From CAZJYI01 sp964550025 (lineage in GTDB: Bacteria > Verrucomicrobiota > Kiritimatiellia > UBA8416 > CAYOBW01): DNA of 61,120 nucleotides. A program made the position numbers and the translations under genes. Positions 35,242 through 43,997 of this stretch are shown here, piece after piece (the first letter of the stretch is position 1; each line of letters starts with the position of its first letter). The notes beneath the pieces were generated by a model. It worked only from the letters and a program-made list of their open reading frames with translations. It did not search any database and was not told the DNA's origin. The stretch is taken from NCBI GenBank assembly GCA_964550025.1, contig CAZJYI010000059.1, positions 1 through 61,120 on the forward strand. The letters are read 5' to 3'.

Positions 35242-36576
35242 TCATGGTAAATAGGCTCCGCGGTCTTTGAGGGTTTGCCGGAGCCGGTCCGTCGCCACGG
35301 CGTGGACGTCTGCCTTCTCCGCGGACGCCGCCATGGCCGCCGCGGCCCCGGCCGCTTCGCCCACGGCAAGGCAGACCGGCATCACGCGGGTGCTGGCCTG
35401 GACAACCCGGTCGGTAGAGATGCAACGTCCGGCCACCAGCACGTTTTGCAACCCCCTCGGCGTCAGGCAACGGTACGGGATGCCATGAGATTCGCCCTTG
35501 CCGTAGTTCTCGAACCGGTGCATGGCCTCGACTTTGCTACCCGCTTCGGCCTCTTGCGCGGTGGTGTGGATATCTATCGGATAGCTGTTGCGGCAGATTT
35601 CGTCGTCGAAACTCCGCCGGGCCATGTAGTCATCCATGGTCAGCACGTAGTCGCCCACGACGCGACGGGTTTCCCGGACACCCAGGAGAGACCCCGTTGA
35701 TGCCAAGTGCGCGTTCCCGAAGGCCTCGGGAATGAACTCAGCACAAGCGTCACGAAAAGCCTTGGCGATCTTGCGCCCTTGCATCAGCGCCCTGCTCACG
35801 GAAGCCGGATCCGTGTTGTCCACCGACCACATATGACCGGCGTTGAACCCGACGGCGCCGGGACCGACGATGTTGTTGCAGGCATGGGTGTCGGGGATCT
35901 CGGGGTACTTGCCGGAGGCGACGATCTCATCAATGACCGGTTCGCTACTTCCGTATTTGAGCTTCCGTCCGTGCCGGTAGCCGTATATGTCGACGTTGGT
36001 CAGAACGAAGCAATGCGTCACCGGTTGCAGGTCCCCCGTCTCGTCGCCCTTCTCCCACTCCGCTCCGCCCCAGGCGGCGAGGTCGGCATCGCCGGTCGCA
36101 TCCACGTAGACTTTGGCCTTGAGCGCCCGAAGCCCCTCCTTCCCCGCCGTAACGACCGCATCGACATCACCCTCTTCGCGTTCCACTGCCACCATGAAGG
36201 TGTTGAAACTGACCGCGACGCCGTGCTCGATCATCAACTCGTCGTAGATCCGTTTCAACAATTCGGCATCGATGGGCGTCCAGTCGAAGTGATTCTCCGG
36301 GACATGGGGCATGCCGGCCATGCACTGCTTGAGAACCCGTTCGGCCAATCCCCCATAGATGATGCGCTCCTTGTCCGTGAAAGGGCACCACGCCGGCACC
36401 AGCCCCGATGTGCCCATCCCGCCCAGAGCGCCGGTCGCCTCTACCAGCAGAGTCCTTGCGCCTTCACGCGCTGCCGCGGCGGCGGCCGTGCATCCCGCGG
36501 GACCACCACCCGCGACCACCACGTCCCACGAGTCATCACAGGGAACCGTCCGCTCTTTCAACGCGTAGTCTGTCAT
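35242..36576 (-). CDS. FAD-dependent oxidoreductase
   Basis: 444 residues from ATG 36576. The dinucleotide motif VVVAGGGPAGCTAAAAAAREGARTLLVE is at residues 20-50, followed by GALGGMGTSGLVPAWCPF, and a conserved VYVDATGDADLAAWGG site near 170. The C-terminal FAD motif is GLQNVLVAGRCISTDRVVQASTRVMPVCLAVGEAAG. This pattern belongs to the FAD_oxidored family (GG-red-SF-like). Substrate is unknown; in sugar loci these may oxidise unusual sugars or their acids. It lies 22 bases upstream of the UroD-like gene and 13 bases after a 43-codon frame. Confidence 0.82.
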   Translation of the reverse strand: MTDYALKERTVPCDDSWDVVVAGGGPAGCTAAAAAAREGARTLLVEATGALGGMGTSGLVPAWCPFTDKERIIYGGLAERVLKQCMAGMPHVPENHFDWTPIDAELLKRIYDELMIEHGVAVSFNTFMVAVEREEGDVDAVVTAGKEGLRALKAKVYVDATGDADLAAWGGAEWEKGDETGDLQPVTHCFVLTNVDIYGYRHGRKLKYGSSEPVIDEIVASGKYPEIPDTHACNNIVGPGAVGFNAGHMWSVDNTDPASVSRALMQGRKIAKAFRDACAEFIPEAFGNAHLASTGSLLGVRETRRVVGDYVLTMDDYMARRSFDDEICRNSYPIDIHTTAQEAEAGSKVEAMHRFENYGKGESHGIPYRCLTPRGLQNVLVAGRCISTDRVVQASTRVMPVCLAVGEAAGAAAAMAASAEKADVHAVATDRLRQTLKDRGAYLP

Positions 36577-36589
36577 GGGTATCCCCTTC

Positions 36590-36721
36590 TCATTCACATC
36601 CTCTGGCAACATGCGCGACCAGCTCGAACTTCTCAACGGCAAACCCGGTTTGGCACGAGTCGGAGTTGGCCAGCACAGAGGGCCTGCCCCGAGCGTCGGC
36701 GATGTATAGGAATCGCGTCAT
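36590..36721 (-). CDS. Candidate small protein (43 aa), coupled to the phosphoesterase gene
   Basis: A 43-codon frame that starts with ATG 36721, overlapping the stop of the upstream phosphoesterase-PHP gene as ATGA, and ends at TGA 36590-36592, 13 bases before the FAD oxidoreductase start. The product begins MTRFLYIADARGRP and ends VAHVARGCE. It contains two cysteines and no clear membrane segment. The ATGA overlap and clean fit between two co-directional genes support translation, but no homology is recognised and the frame could be a remnant of a longer gene. Confidence 0.45.
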   Translation of the reverse strand: MTRFLYIADARGRPSVLANSDSCQTGFAVEKFELVAHVARGCE

Positions 36722-38208
36722 CGTACGGTTACCAGGATATCTGAGCAATCGCCATCGAACCCGGCCTCTCGAAGCAGAGCGATATGGTAGGCGAAGTCAC
36801 CGATCTCGGACAGGTTGTGGGCATCACTGCCAAAAGAGAACTCCACGCCCTGCTCCAGGCAGCAGCGGACAAACTCGACCGGCGGTTCATGGGTGTGGAA
36901 GTTAATCTCCGCCGCGACACCGTAAGTCCGCAGCAAGCCGGCCGTGGGCTCAAAAAGCTCTCGTGGCGCATTCCACCCCAGGCGTCGGAAGATCCGCATG
37001 GGATGCGCCAACACGCGGATCCCCTCCTTTCCCATGGCATCGACCAGGCGGAGGAAGTCGTCACGATCACGTTGACCGGGTGGCGCTTCACGCGTCAGGC
37101 CCGGCAGTGCGTGAATCGTGCCCATCATCGACTCAACGCGGCAACGGTCGTCAGGCCGGATCACAAGTTTCCCGTGGGCGTCACACTCGACCTCCAGGCT
37201 GAAGCGGGCAAAGTCATCCTCGTAAGCACGCTTCAGCTCGAGATAGGCAGGCATGCGGTTATGCGATGCATCAGCAGCGTCAACGCCCCCCTCCAGCCAG
37301 GCATTGCGCCAGTATGGCTTGCGGTCAAAGTAGAGTTGTCCGGCGTGCTCCGTGAACGTGACCCCGGACAGTCCAAACTCCTTCGCCAGCGCGATCGCAC
37401 CAGGCACGCTCATGTTCTCACTGCAATAGGCCAATTCCGTGTGGAGATGGTTGTCGACAAGCTCCAGTTCCTCCTGCACGACCATGGTGTGGCGCTTCAC
37501 CTCGACCCGGTCGCTGTCGATAGTGATCTCAAGAAACGGAAACGGCGCCTCGCAGACCCCGGGGGCATTGACAAAGGTAATGCGCCCTTCCCGGGAACTC
37601 TCAGCGCCATGGTGGTGGTGGCCGCTCACCGACAAGCTGACACCCGCCCCAGTCATCGCGTCAATGATCTCGGACGCATTGGTGTAGTTATAGGGAGCCA
37701 CGTCACGTTCCGGCGGGAAGAGGCAGACGTGTTGCAAGGCAACCAGGGGACCGCCATACCCCTCACGCGCCACGCGGAACCGTTCGATGTCCGCCGTGCT
37801 GCGGAAGGCGTTATGCCCTGGCTCCTCCGAATCAACGAACGCGAGAAACCGGAAGCCGCCGATATCCGCGATCGGCCGGGGCCGCGAAAACACCTTGAAG
37901 AAAAGCTCCGGGTCGCCATCATGATTCCCCGGTATCGCCATGTACGGGCACTCGAGTTCCTCGAGAATGCCGTGTAGCGTCCGTAAACGCTCTTCCGCAC
38001 AAGCGGCGTTCCCGTCATCCACCAGGTCGCCAAGAAGCAGGACAACATCCGGTCGAACCATGCAGTTCATCCGCCGCACCGCTCGCCTGAGCAGAATGTC
38101 GGCAATACTGCAACGCCGCTTGGATCCCGGATGGTCGTCGCCGTAATGAACGTCGGCGATCACGCCGATCGTCAGGGGCCCACGTCCGGGATTTTCGCCT
38201 TCCTTCAT
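36718..38208 (-). CDS. Calcineurin-like phosphoesterase fused to a PHP domain
   Basis: 496 residues. Residues about 12-240 are a metallophosphoesterase with IADVHYG (Asp19, His21), LLLGDLVDDG, AIPGNHDGD and VSGHHHHG, a full two-metal site apart from a changed VALQHVCLF word. Residues about 245-495 are a PHP domain with NHLHTELAYCSEN, TFTEHAGQLYF, VECDAHG, RVLAHPMRIFR and FSFGSDAHNLSEIGD, also with all metal ligands. Each domain is normally a separate phosphatase or phosphodiesterase; a tandem may hydrolyse a diester and then the monoester. The ATG at 38208 has GAGGAAGGG upstream. It follows the deleted sulfatase gene. Confidence 0.85.
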   Translation of the reverse strand: MKEGENPGRGPLTIGVIADVHYGDDHPGSKRRCSIADILLRRAVRRMNCMVRPDVVLLLGDLVDDGNAACAEERLRTLHGILEELECPYMAIPGNHDGDPELFFKVFSRPRPIADIGGFRFLAFVDSEEPGHNAFRSTADIERFRVAREGYGGPLVALQHVCLFPPERDVAPYNYTNASEIIDAMTGAGVSLSVSGHHHHGAESSREGRITFVNAPGVCEAPFPFLEITIDSDRVEVKRHTMVVQEELELVDNHLHTELAYCSENMSVPGAIALAKEFGLSGVTFTEHAGQLYFDRKPYWRNAWLEGGVDAADASHNRMPAYLELKRAYEDDFARFSLEVECDAHGKLVIRPDDRCRVESMMGTIHALPGLTREAPPGQRDRDDFLRLVDAMGKEGIRVLAHPMRIFRRLGWNAPRELFEPTAGLLRTYGVAAEINFHTHEPPVEFVRCCLEQGVEFSFGSDAHNLSEIGDFAYHIALLREAGFDGDCSDILVTVR

Positions 38209-38232
38209 CTGCCCTTCCTCACGCGGTCATCC

Positions 38233-38772
38233 TCAATACGGCTCCGGCAATTCCGACGGTACGATGGCAATATCGCCCCTGCGCCCCAACGCGTATCCTT
38301 CCCGCGCGACAATCTCGCCGCCCGGCTCAAAACCGTCCCCAACCACCTCGAGTCGAAAGGTCAACTCCGCGTCCAGCCTCTCGACCTTCGCGGCGTGTTC
38401 GGGGCTGTCGACCAGGTTGCTCAACTGCAGGGGGTCGGCCTGGTTGTCGTAGAGCCGCCACGGTCCCTCGATCGAGCGGACGTAGGTGTAACGCTCGCCG
38501 TGCAGGCACTCGGCCAGGAACGGACCCTCGTAGCGTTCATACAGGCACTGGTCATTGACCATCAGCTTGTGACGGTGCGGATAGACGCCGGTCATGAGAG
38601 AAGCCCGGTAGGGCGTGCACACCGGGCACCCGGAGACGGCATTGTCGAAGCTCACGCTCTCCGCAGCGAAACGGTCCATGTTCGGCGTCTGCACATTCGG
38701 ATCGCCCGTATACCCGAAAGCCTGGGCACGCCACTGGTCGGCAAAGACGAAGAGAATGTTGTGACGCCTCAT
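38233..38772 (-). pseudogene. Internally deleted sulfatase
   Basis: An open frame of 179 residues that joins a sulfatase N-terminus to a sulfatase C-terminus. Residues 1-75 have NILFVFADQWRAQAFGYTG, the second helix and CPVCTPYRASLMTG, where Cys52 is the formylglycine site. From about residue 85 the sequence is a C-terminal domain (GERYTYVRSIEGPWRLYDN, ADPLQLSNLVDSPEHAAKVERL). About 250-300 residues of the usual core, including the DHGD metal site, are missing, yet the frame is open and the start has an AGGAG site. An active enzyme is not possible. Either a real in-frame deletion or a repeat-driven assembly join would explain it. Confidence 0.75.
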
Positions 38773-38791
38773 CAGCTACTCCTGTTTGCCT

Positions 38792-39439
38792 TTACGCCCC
38801 ACAGCCGATCGCCTCCAGGAAACACCTGGCAATGAGACCGTGCCCCGAGCTGTTGGGATGGACACGGTCCCAGGCGATGGACATGGGGTGCATATGTTCG
38901 AGCATGCGGTCAAAGCCCGCCTGCGTGTCCACCAGGACGGCATCGTACTTCTCCGCCAGGGCCTTGACGACCGTCCCATACGCATCCATGCGCGCCCGCA
39001 TGGGTTCATCGCGATCCGGCTCGATGAAATACGGCGTGACCAGGATCAACCCCTTGAGACAGGGCAGGGCCGATGTGATCAGACGCTCCAGTGTGTTCTC
39101 GTACTCCTCAATCCCGACATGGATCTCGGTCATCTTGGGGCTGTCAAACTGCCGCCAAACGTCGTTGATCCCGATCATGACCGAAAGCCAATCCGGCTCG
39201 AGGTCCAGAACATCTTCCTGCCAGCGTGCCGCCAGGTCGCGCACGGTGTTTCCGCTGTTGCCACGGTTGATAATACGCACCGGACACTCCGGGTAGCGGG
39301 CATCGAGAAAGGCCTTCACCATGTTCACGTAACCGTTGCCGTAGGGATCGAAGAGCCCTTCGCCCTCCGGTCGGCTCCGTCCACAGTCGGTAATCGAATC
39401 ACCGATCATGACCAGCCTGTCGTTCTTCTTCAGTATCAT
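38792..39439 (-). CDS. SGNH/GDSL hydrolase (esterase)
   Basis: 215 residues from ATG 39439, with AAGGAAG upstream. All SGNH blocks are present: MIGDSITDCGR (nucleophile Ser), VRIINRGNSGNTVRDL, MIGINDVWRQF and WDRVHPNSSGHGLIARCFL (Asp and His). Length and pattern are those of rhamnogalacturonan- or xylan-type acetylesterases. It probably removes acetyl groups from imported glycan fragments, as there is no signal peptide. It is 20 bases from the next gene and shares a transcript with the sulfatase upstream. Confidence 0.85.
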   Translation of the reverse strand: MILKKNDRLVMIGDSITDCGRSRPEGEGLFDPYGNGYVNMVKAFLDARYPECPVRIINRGNSGNTVRDLAARWQEDVLDLEPDWLSVMIGINDVWRQFDSPKMTEIHVGIEEYENTLERLITSALPCLKGLILVTPYFIEPDRDEPMRARMDAYGTVVKALAEKYDAVLVDTQAGFDRMLEHMHPMSIAWDRVHPNSSGHGLIARCFLEAIGCGA

Positions 39440-39455
39440 GGCTGCTTCCTTTGCA

Positions 39456-40985
39456 TTAGAGGTAATTCTTGAAGTCCAATGCCCCGAGAACGTCGGGGTG
39501 GATCTTGCCGTCGGCATTGACCGCAACATGGTATCGTCGCGTCCGCTGAGCGGCCGGTTTCATGTCGGCGCCGTGAACACTTGCCGGCCTGGTGGTGGTG
39601 ACAAGCCAATTGAGCAGGTCCGCATGCATCTCCCGCAGTCGGGGCTGCTGGTCCTCGTCGAAGTAGCGGTTATGCATCTCCCAGGGGTCCTGGGCGAGAT
39701 TGTAGAGTTCGCCGAATCCGGCGGGGTATTCCTCTCTGAACATGTCGGGGGGATAGTAGACCAACCGCCAGTCCCCCTTGCGAACGGACTTGCTCCACGC
39801 AAACTCGGTGACCGCGATCGTGCGCAGCTCGCCGGAACCGCCTTTGAGGAGGGGGGCGATATCCTTGCCGTCACTGGTCTCGAGCGCCGTGACACCGCAC
39901 AGCGAACACAGTGTGGTCGACACATCAACCGTTTCCACCAGCTCGGTCGCCACGTGCCCGGCCGGGAAGCGATCTCCCCAGCGCCAGATGAAGGGAATCC
40001 GGGTGATGGCGTCGTGGCAGATCCCCGGCGCCTTCTCCATGAGGCCATGCTCGGTCGCATAGTCCCCGTGGTCAGAAGAGTAGACGACGATCGTGCTGTC
40101 CCCCAGGCCGCTTTTGTCCAGAAAGTCCACCAACTCACCTACGGCGTGGTCGACATGGCTGATGTTGCCGAGATAGCCGTGGAGCTTGCGAAGCCGAGCC
40201 GCCTCGAACGTCTTCGGCTCCAACAGCGGCCACTGGGCTTTCTTCCAATGCGCCACCTGCTTTGCCAGGTGGGGGGCACGGTGGGGTCCCTCGTGGTCGG
40301 CATTGGGCGGCAGGGCAAGTGAGGTCTCGTCGTAGAGGTCCCAGAACTCCCGGGACGGGGTGTAGCACTGATGGGGCTTGGGAAACGAGACATGCAGAAA
40401 GAAGGGGGCCTTGTCGGCTTGGGCCTGAGACATGAACTCAATCCCCTTCGTGACACTCCAACCCTCCTGTCCATCGCGATAGCTGACCTGGCTGGGGCGT
40501 CCATCACAGGTCTGCTTCCCCCGGCGGGGAAACTCCTGCCAGGCGGCATGGTCCTCGAGATGCTCTGCCCCTCGCCCCCTCAGGTAGGCAGCATATTCTC
40601 TGCTGCGCCCGCCAATGCTCGAGCCGTTGGTGTCGTGAAAGACATCGCAGTCATCCTCCACCCAGTATTCGGGGCAATGGATCTTCCCAACGGCTGCCGT
40701 ACGGTAGCCATGTCGCCTGAAATGCCCGAAGATGGTGGGCAATCCCCTGGGATTGGGCCCCGAGAGGGCATAGTAGCCGTGATTGTGTGCGTACTGCCCG
40801 GAGATGAAGCACATCCGACTCGGGGTACAGATGGGGTTCTGGGTGATTGCATTGTCGAAGCGCACCCCCTCAGCCGCCAGTCTATCCAGGTGAGGTGTCT
40901 TGACATCGGGATGCCCCTTGTGCCCCAGGCACTTGGCATTGTGCTGGTCGGAAAGGATGAAGAGTACGTTCGGTCTTTCGCTCAT
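39456..40985 (-). CDS. Sulfatase (arylsulfatase family), cytoplasmic
   Basis: 509 residues from ATG 40985. RPNVLFILSDQHNAKCLGHKG gives the metal Asp pair region, and PICTPSRMCFISG is the Cys53-x-Pro-Ser-Arg formylglycine signature. GYRTAAVGKIHCPEYW, FFLHVSFPKPHQCYTP and VVYSSDHGDYATEHGLMEKAP complete the active-site set. It desulfates glycans or oligosaccharides. No signal peptide is seen. An extended frame to 41711 reads through the RAYT gene and is not real. Cys-type sulfatases need a maturation enzyme; none is in this window. Confidence 0.87.
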   Translation of the reverse strand: MSERPNVLFILSDQHNAKCLGHKGHPDVKTPHLDRLAAEGVRFDNAITQNPICTPSRMCFISGQYAHNHGYYALSGPNPRGLPTIFGHFRRHGYRTAAVGKIHCPEYWVEDDCDVFHDTNGSSIGGRSREYAAYLRGRGAEHLEDHAAWQEFPRRGKQTCDGRPSQVSYRDGQEGWSVTKGIEFMSQAQADKAPFFLHVSFPKPHQCYTPSREFWDLYDETSLALPPNADHEGPHRAPHLAKQVAHWKKAQWPLLEPKTFEAARLRKLHGYLGNISHVDHAVGELVDFLDKSGLGDSTIVVYSSDHGDYATEHGLMEKAPGICHDAITRIPFIWRWGDRFPAGHVATELVETVDVSTTLCSLCGVTALETSDGKDIAPLLKGGSGELRTIAVTEFAWSKSVRKGDWRLVYYPPDMFREEYPAGFGELYNLAQDPWEMHNRYFDEDQQPRLREMHADLLNWLVTTTRPASVHGADMKPAAQRTRRYHVAVNADGKIHPDVLGALDFKNYL

Positions 40986-41005
40986 CTTGTTCTCTTTCTC
41001 TGCCT

Positions 41006-42061
41006 TCACCATGAGCTCAAGGGCGGTTGTTCCACGATGGCCCTCGCCCACTCGTTCAGCGTCAGACACTGTTCGCGCGTGATCTTTCGCTTGTCTCTGT
41101 GGTAGGGAAAAGGAGCCAACATAAGCAGGTGACCTGCCACACACGCATCGAAGTATCGACCGGGCGGTTTGTACCGTGTCGAAAAGCCGTTCTCCAGCAG
41201 CACAATCAGTGGCAGACCTGCATTCAACGCGGCACGGGCCACCTCCTTCTCTCCGGGACTGATGCATGGCGACACCAACACCGCACCGTGCTCGGCCGCG
41301 TAGAGCAACTCTTCTTTCTTGTCGGCAAGTGCCTCGGGCGAAACGCTGCGCGAAATCTGCACCTGCCGTCTCACCGGTCGGTCTAGCAGGTAGCGGTTTC
41401 CTATGGCCGGGCACGACCGCCCGTCTGCTACAGGCCGAATGGAGACAACCGTGAACAGCTCTGGATTCGCTCGCTTTTCGGCCAACCGCCGAGGGTTGTC
41501 GGCAATGTAGTTGACCATGGCCTTCAGCTGTCCTCTGCGCAACAGGATGGTGTCCTGGTAGCCCTTCTCCCAGAGAGCGGTGGATTCGGCAGCAGGGGCT
41601 ACTGCCGACACGGAACCTGCAGGGGCTGCTGCCGACACAGGACCGGGGCACGGATACCGGCGCTGCCTGTTGCGTGGGTCCCGTGGCAGGAGCAGCCCCC
41701 TGCTCCTGCATTCTTGCTCACTCACCCGCTTGAAGGCCTTTACCACATGTCCCATGTGTCGCTGCAAACGCTCCTTCACCCACAGAATGCCGTGAAAGTG
41801 GTCCGGCATCACCACGCACTCGCACGCCTCCACTCCCGGGTAAACAGCCGAGGTCCGCTGCCATACGTCGTGCACAATCTCTCCTGCCGGCAAGAGTTGA
41901 ACCAGCACCCCCCCCGGAACGGCGCCGGAAGCAGTCCCTGTTCCCGGACTGACCTCACTCAAACACCCACGCCTCGGCTCTGTCACAACGGTGATCATGT
42001 AAAACGAGGGGGCACGGTAGTCGTGCTCCCAGCACCGTTGCTTCATGCCCGTCAGACTCAC
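41006..42061 (-). CDS. RAYT-type Y1 transposase (REP-associated tyrosine transposase)
   Basis: 351 residues from GTG 42061, which overlaps the GH4 stop as TAGTG and has GAGGGG upstream; ATG 42046 is an alternative. YMITVVTEPRRGCLSEV, then VVMPDHFHGILWVKE (HUH motif His88/His90) and AMVNYIADNPRRLAEKR, where the Tyr is the likely nucleophile, are typical of TnpA_REP proteins. These single-strand nucleases act on REP hairpins. The central loop (about 100-165) is enlarged by a low-complexity insert (SAAAPAGSVSAVAPAAES) with an internal repeat at 41590-41645, and the last 130 residues are an extra C-terminal domain. Position inside a glycan operon is unusual and may be a recent insertion. Confidence 0.78.
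   Translation of the reverse strand: MSLTGMKQRCWEHDYRAPSFYMITVVTEPRRGCLSEVSPGTGTASGAVPGGVLVQLLPAGEIVHDVWQRTSAVYPGVEACECVVMPDHFHGILWVKERLQRHMGHVVKAFKRVSEQECRSRGLLLPRDPRNRQRRYPCPGPVSAAAPAGSVSAVAPAAESTALWEKGYQDTILLRRGQLKAMVNYIADNPRRLAEKRANPELFTVVSIRPVADGRSCPAIGNRYLLDRPVRRQVQISRSVSPEALADKKEELLYAAEHGAVLVSPCISPGEKEVARAALNAGLPLIVLLENGFSTRYKPPGRYFDACVAGHLLMLAPFPYHRDKRKITREQCLTLNEWARAIVEQPPLSSW
41590..41712. repeat. GC-rich internal repeats in the RAYT gene
   Basis: Two imperfect direct repeats containing GCAGGGGCT and CTGCCGACAC, about 27 bp apart, lie within the gene. Close by, GCAGGAGCA and TGCTCCTGC form a 9-bp inverted pair around GCCCC at 41690-41712. They encode the alanine/proline-rich insert. 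Confidence 0.5.
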
Positions 42062-43536
42062 TATTTGTATCCCCTCAAAAACCGCTTCTCGGCGGCGAAC
42101 AGTCGCCCGGTCATATCCTTGATCTGCGCGGGGCTGCACACGGCGGCCGTGAGCGGATCGAGCATCAGCGCGTAGGCGGCCAGTTCCTTGCTCTTCTCGA
42201 CCGCGGCTTGCGCGGCCAGGTCGAACATCGACATGTTGCTGCGGCAGATGCCCGCCATCTGCCGTGGCAAGTTGCCGTAGACCGTCGGGTTGACGCCGTT
42301 GCGGTCGATCATACATGCGACCTCGACGCACCCGTCGTGCGGCAGGTTGCCGATCAGCGGGCCGGCGCCGCCCTGCTTGTTCATCACGTTGCCGTAGATG
42401 CGGAACGGCGAGTCCTTCTGGTGCGCCTCGATAATCCAGGACGCGTACTCCCACGACCGCGACCATCCCTTCTTTCGTTGGGCATCGATCGACTTCTTGC
42501 CGCTTATGACCAGCTCGCGTGACGCGTCGACATTCTTGCGCCACTGAGGCCAGTAGTCGGCGTAGAACGATGACTGCCCATCGTACCGGTCGCGCAGGTA
42601 CGTCTTCATGACCTTCTTGTGGGTACGATAGTACGGCAGGTATTCGCTGAGGTGACCCGATGACTCGGTCACAAAGGCCCCGAAGTGGAGCATCATGTCC
42701 TTGCGGACGAGGTCCTTGGCATCGTCGGGGTTGGACGGCTTGCCGGCGAGATCCCGGCGCGCGAGCCTCATCAGCTTCGGGTAGAGGTCCTTGCCCTTGT
42801 GCTCCAGCTTCGTGAACCACGCGAGGTGGTTGATGCCCGCGCATTCCCAGTCCATTTCTTCGTACTTGACTCCCGCGCGCCGCGCCAGCTGATGGCTGGT
42901 GCCCTGCACCGAGTGGCAGAGGCCGACGACTTGCATCGAGCTGGCGCGCCCGGCGGCCAGGCACAGCATGTTCATCGGGTTTGTGTAGTTCAGCACCAGC
43001 GCGTTGGGACAGAGTTCCTCGGCATCCTTGAGCAGGTCCAGGAAGACGGGAATGGTGCGCAGCCCCTTGAACAGGCCGCCCGGGCCGATAGTATCGCCGA
43101 TGCACTGGTCCACGCCGTACTCCAAAGGAATGTCGTTGTCGAAGCGCACGCACTCCGCGCCCGAGACCTCGATGCAGTTGACGATGTAATCGCTGTCCTT
43201 CAGGACCTCGCGACGCCTGGTGGTGGCCGTGACTTTCCACCCGGTCTTACCGAGTTTCTCCAGCAGTACATGGATGAACTTGCGCATGGCGGTGAGACGC
43301 TTGCGGTCGATATCGACGAGACAGATCTCACCGCTGTCGTTACCCTGGATCTGCACCACGTCGCTCACGAGGCGCGGGGTGAAGCCGCTGCCGGCGCCCA
43401 TCATGACGATCTTGAGCGGCCCGCGCATTTCACCAGGCAGCCCAAGCTGGGAATCTGCGGCCTTCGTGTGTGCGATATGCCCTTCGGTCTCGGTCTTCTT
43501 CCTTCTCGCGCGCGTCTTGCGTCCGGTCGTCGCCAT
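42061..43536 (-). CDS. melA: Alpha-galactosidase, glycoside hydrolase family 4
   Basis: 491 residues from ATG 43536 (an upstream in-frame TTG is less likely). The NAD motif is KIVMMGAGSGFTPRLVSD near residue 43. The NYTNPMNML site, the CHSVQGTSHQL motif that separates alpha-galactosidases from 6-phospho-glycosidases, and GINHLAWFTKL near residue 260 match MelA-type GH4 enzymes. They use NAD+, Mn2+ and a redox-elimination mechanism. The first 35 residues are basic and low complexity (TGRKTRARRKKTETEGH) and unlike other family members. It probably removes alpha-galactose, alongside the GH110-like and GH36-like enzymes. Confidence 0.85.
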   Translation of the reverse strand: MATTGRKTRARRKKTETEGHIAHTKAADSQLGLPGEMRGPLKIVMMGAGSGFTPRLVSDVVQIQGNDSGEICLVDIDRKRLTAMRKFIHVLLEKLGKTGWKVTATTRRREVLKDSDYIVNCIEVSGAECVRFDNDIPLEYGVDQCIGDTIGPGGLFKGLRTIPVFLDLLKDAEELCPNALVLNYTNPMNMLCLAAGRASSMQVVGLCHSVQGTSHQLARRAGVKYEEMDWECAGINHLAWFTKLEHKGKDLYPKLMRLARRDLAGKPSNPDDAKDLVRKDMMLHFGAFVTESSGHLSEYLPYYRTHKKVMKTYLRDRYDGQSSFYADYWPQWRKNVDASRELVISGKKSIDAQRKKGWSRSWEYASWIIEAHQKDSPFRIYGNVMNKQGGAGPLIGNLPHDGCVEVACMIDRNGVNPTVYGNLPRQMAGICRSNMSMFDLAAQAAVEKSKELAAYALMLDPLTAAVCSPAQIKDMTGRLFAAEKRFLRGYK

Positions 43537-43572
43537 ACTCAAGGTCCTTCCTGTGCTGCCATGTGAACTGTG

Positions 43573-43997
43573 TCACTTTTTCACCTTTCCCGCTGCTGTG
43601 ACCGGGCCGGGCCCGTAGCCGCTCGTGCTGAACGGGCCGGCCGGCAGGCCGTCCCTGTTGTACAGCAACGGACCCACCGGATGATTGGTGTACCCGTATC
43701 GCACGGCAACCGGCCTCTTCACATCCTCGCAGAAAACGACCAGCTCCGAGCCTTCAATCCTACCCTCAGCCCAGTGCCAGGCGCCTTCCCTGCCCCGGGC
43801 AACGACCTTCCCCAGACAGGCAGCGGGATCTTCTGTTGGAGGACCGCGTTGTCCTGAAACGGCAGTCCGCACCGTGCATCGAGGGCAGGTGCCGGAGGCA
43901 GAGCCGTTTCTGCCGCCGCGGGCTTTGCCGCCCCGCAGACGCCGATCCCGGCACATGCCACGAGAAGCACGTTCTGCAAATGGCGGCAGAATCTCAT
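43573..43997 (-). pseudogene. Remnant of a secreted sialate O-acetylesterase, internally deleted
   Basis: ATG 43997 overlaps the upstream sulfatase stop as ATGA and opens a signal peptide (RHLQNVLLVACAGIGVCGAA) followed by LPFQDNAVLQQKIPLPVWGR, the N-terminus of a sialate O-acetylesterase. About 20 codons later the homology continues in another frame with AWHWAEGRIEGSELVVFCED, VKRPVAVRYGYTNHP and LLYNRDGLPAGPFSTSGYG, the C-terminal end of the same family. The catalytic domain of roughly 350-400 residues is missing and the two parts are out of frame. It is the second shortened gene in this island. Confidence 0.75.

Noticed and set aside
41006..42061. Complete IS200/IS605 insertion sequence
   Set aside because: No flanking subterminal hairpins or second gene are seen; the RAYT-type protein and operon overlap argue against a simple IS.
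41006..43240. 744-residue frame joining RAYT with upstream sequence
   Set aside because: The upstream part is antiphase to GH4; the RAYT homology begins only after 42061.
42061..43536. 6-phospho-beta-glucosidase for the GH4 gene
   Set aside because: The CHSVQGT motif matches alpha-galactosidase-type GH4, not the Cys-Asn motif of phospho-glucosidases.
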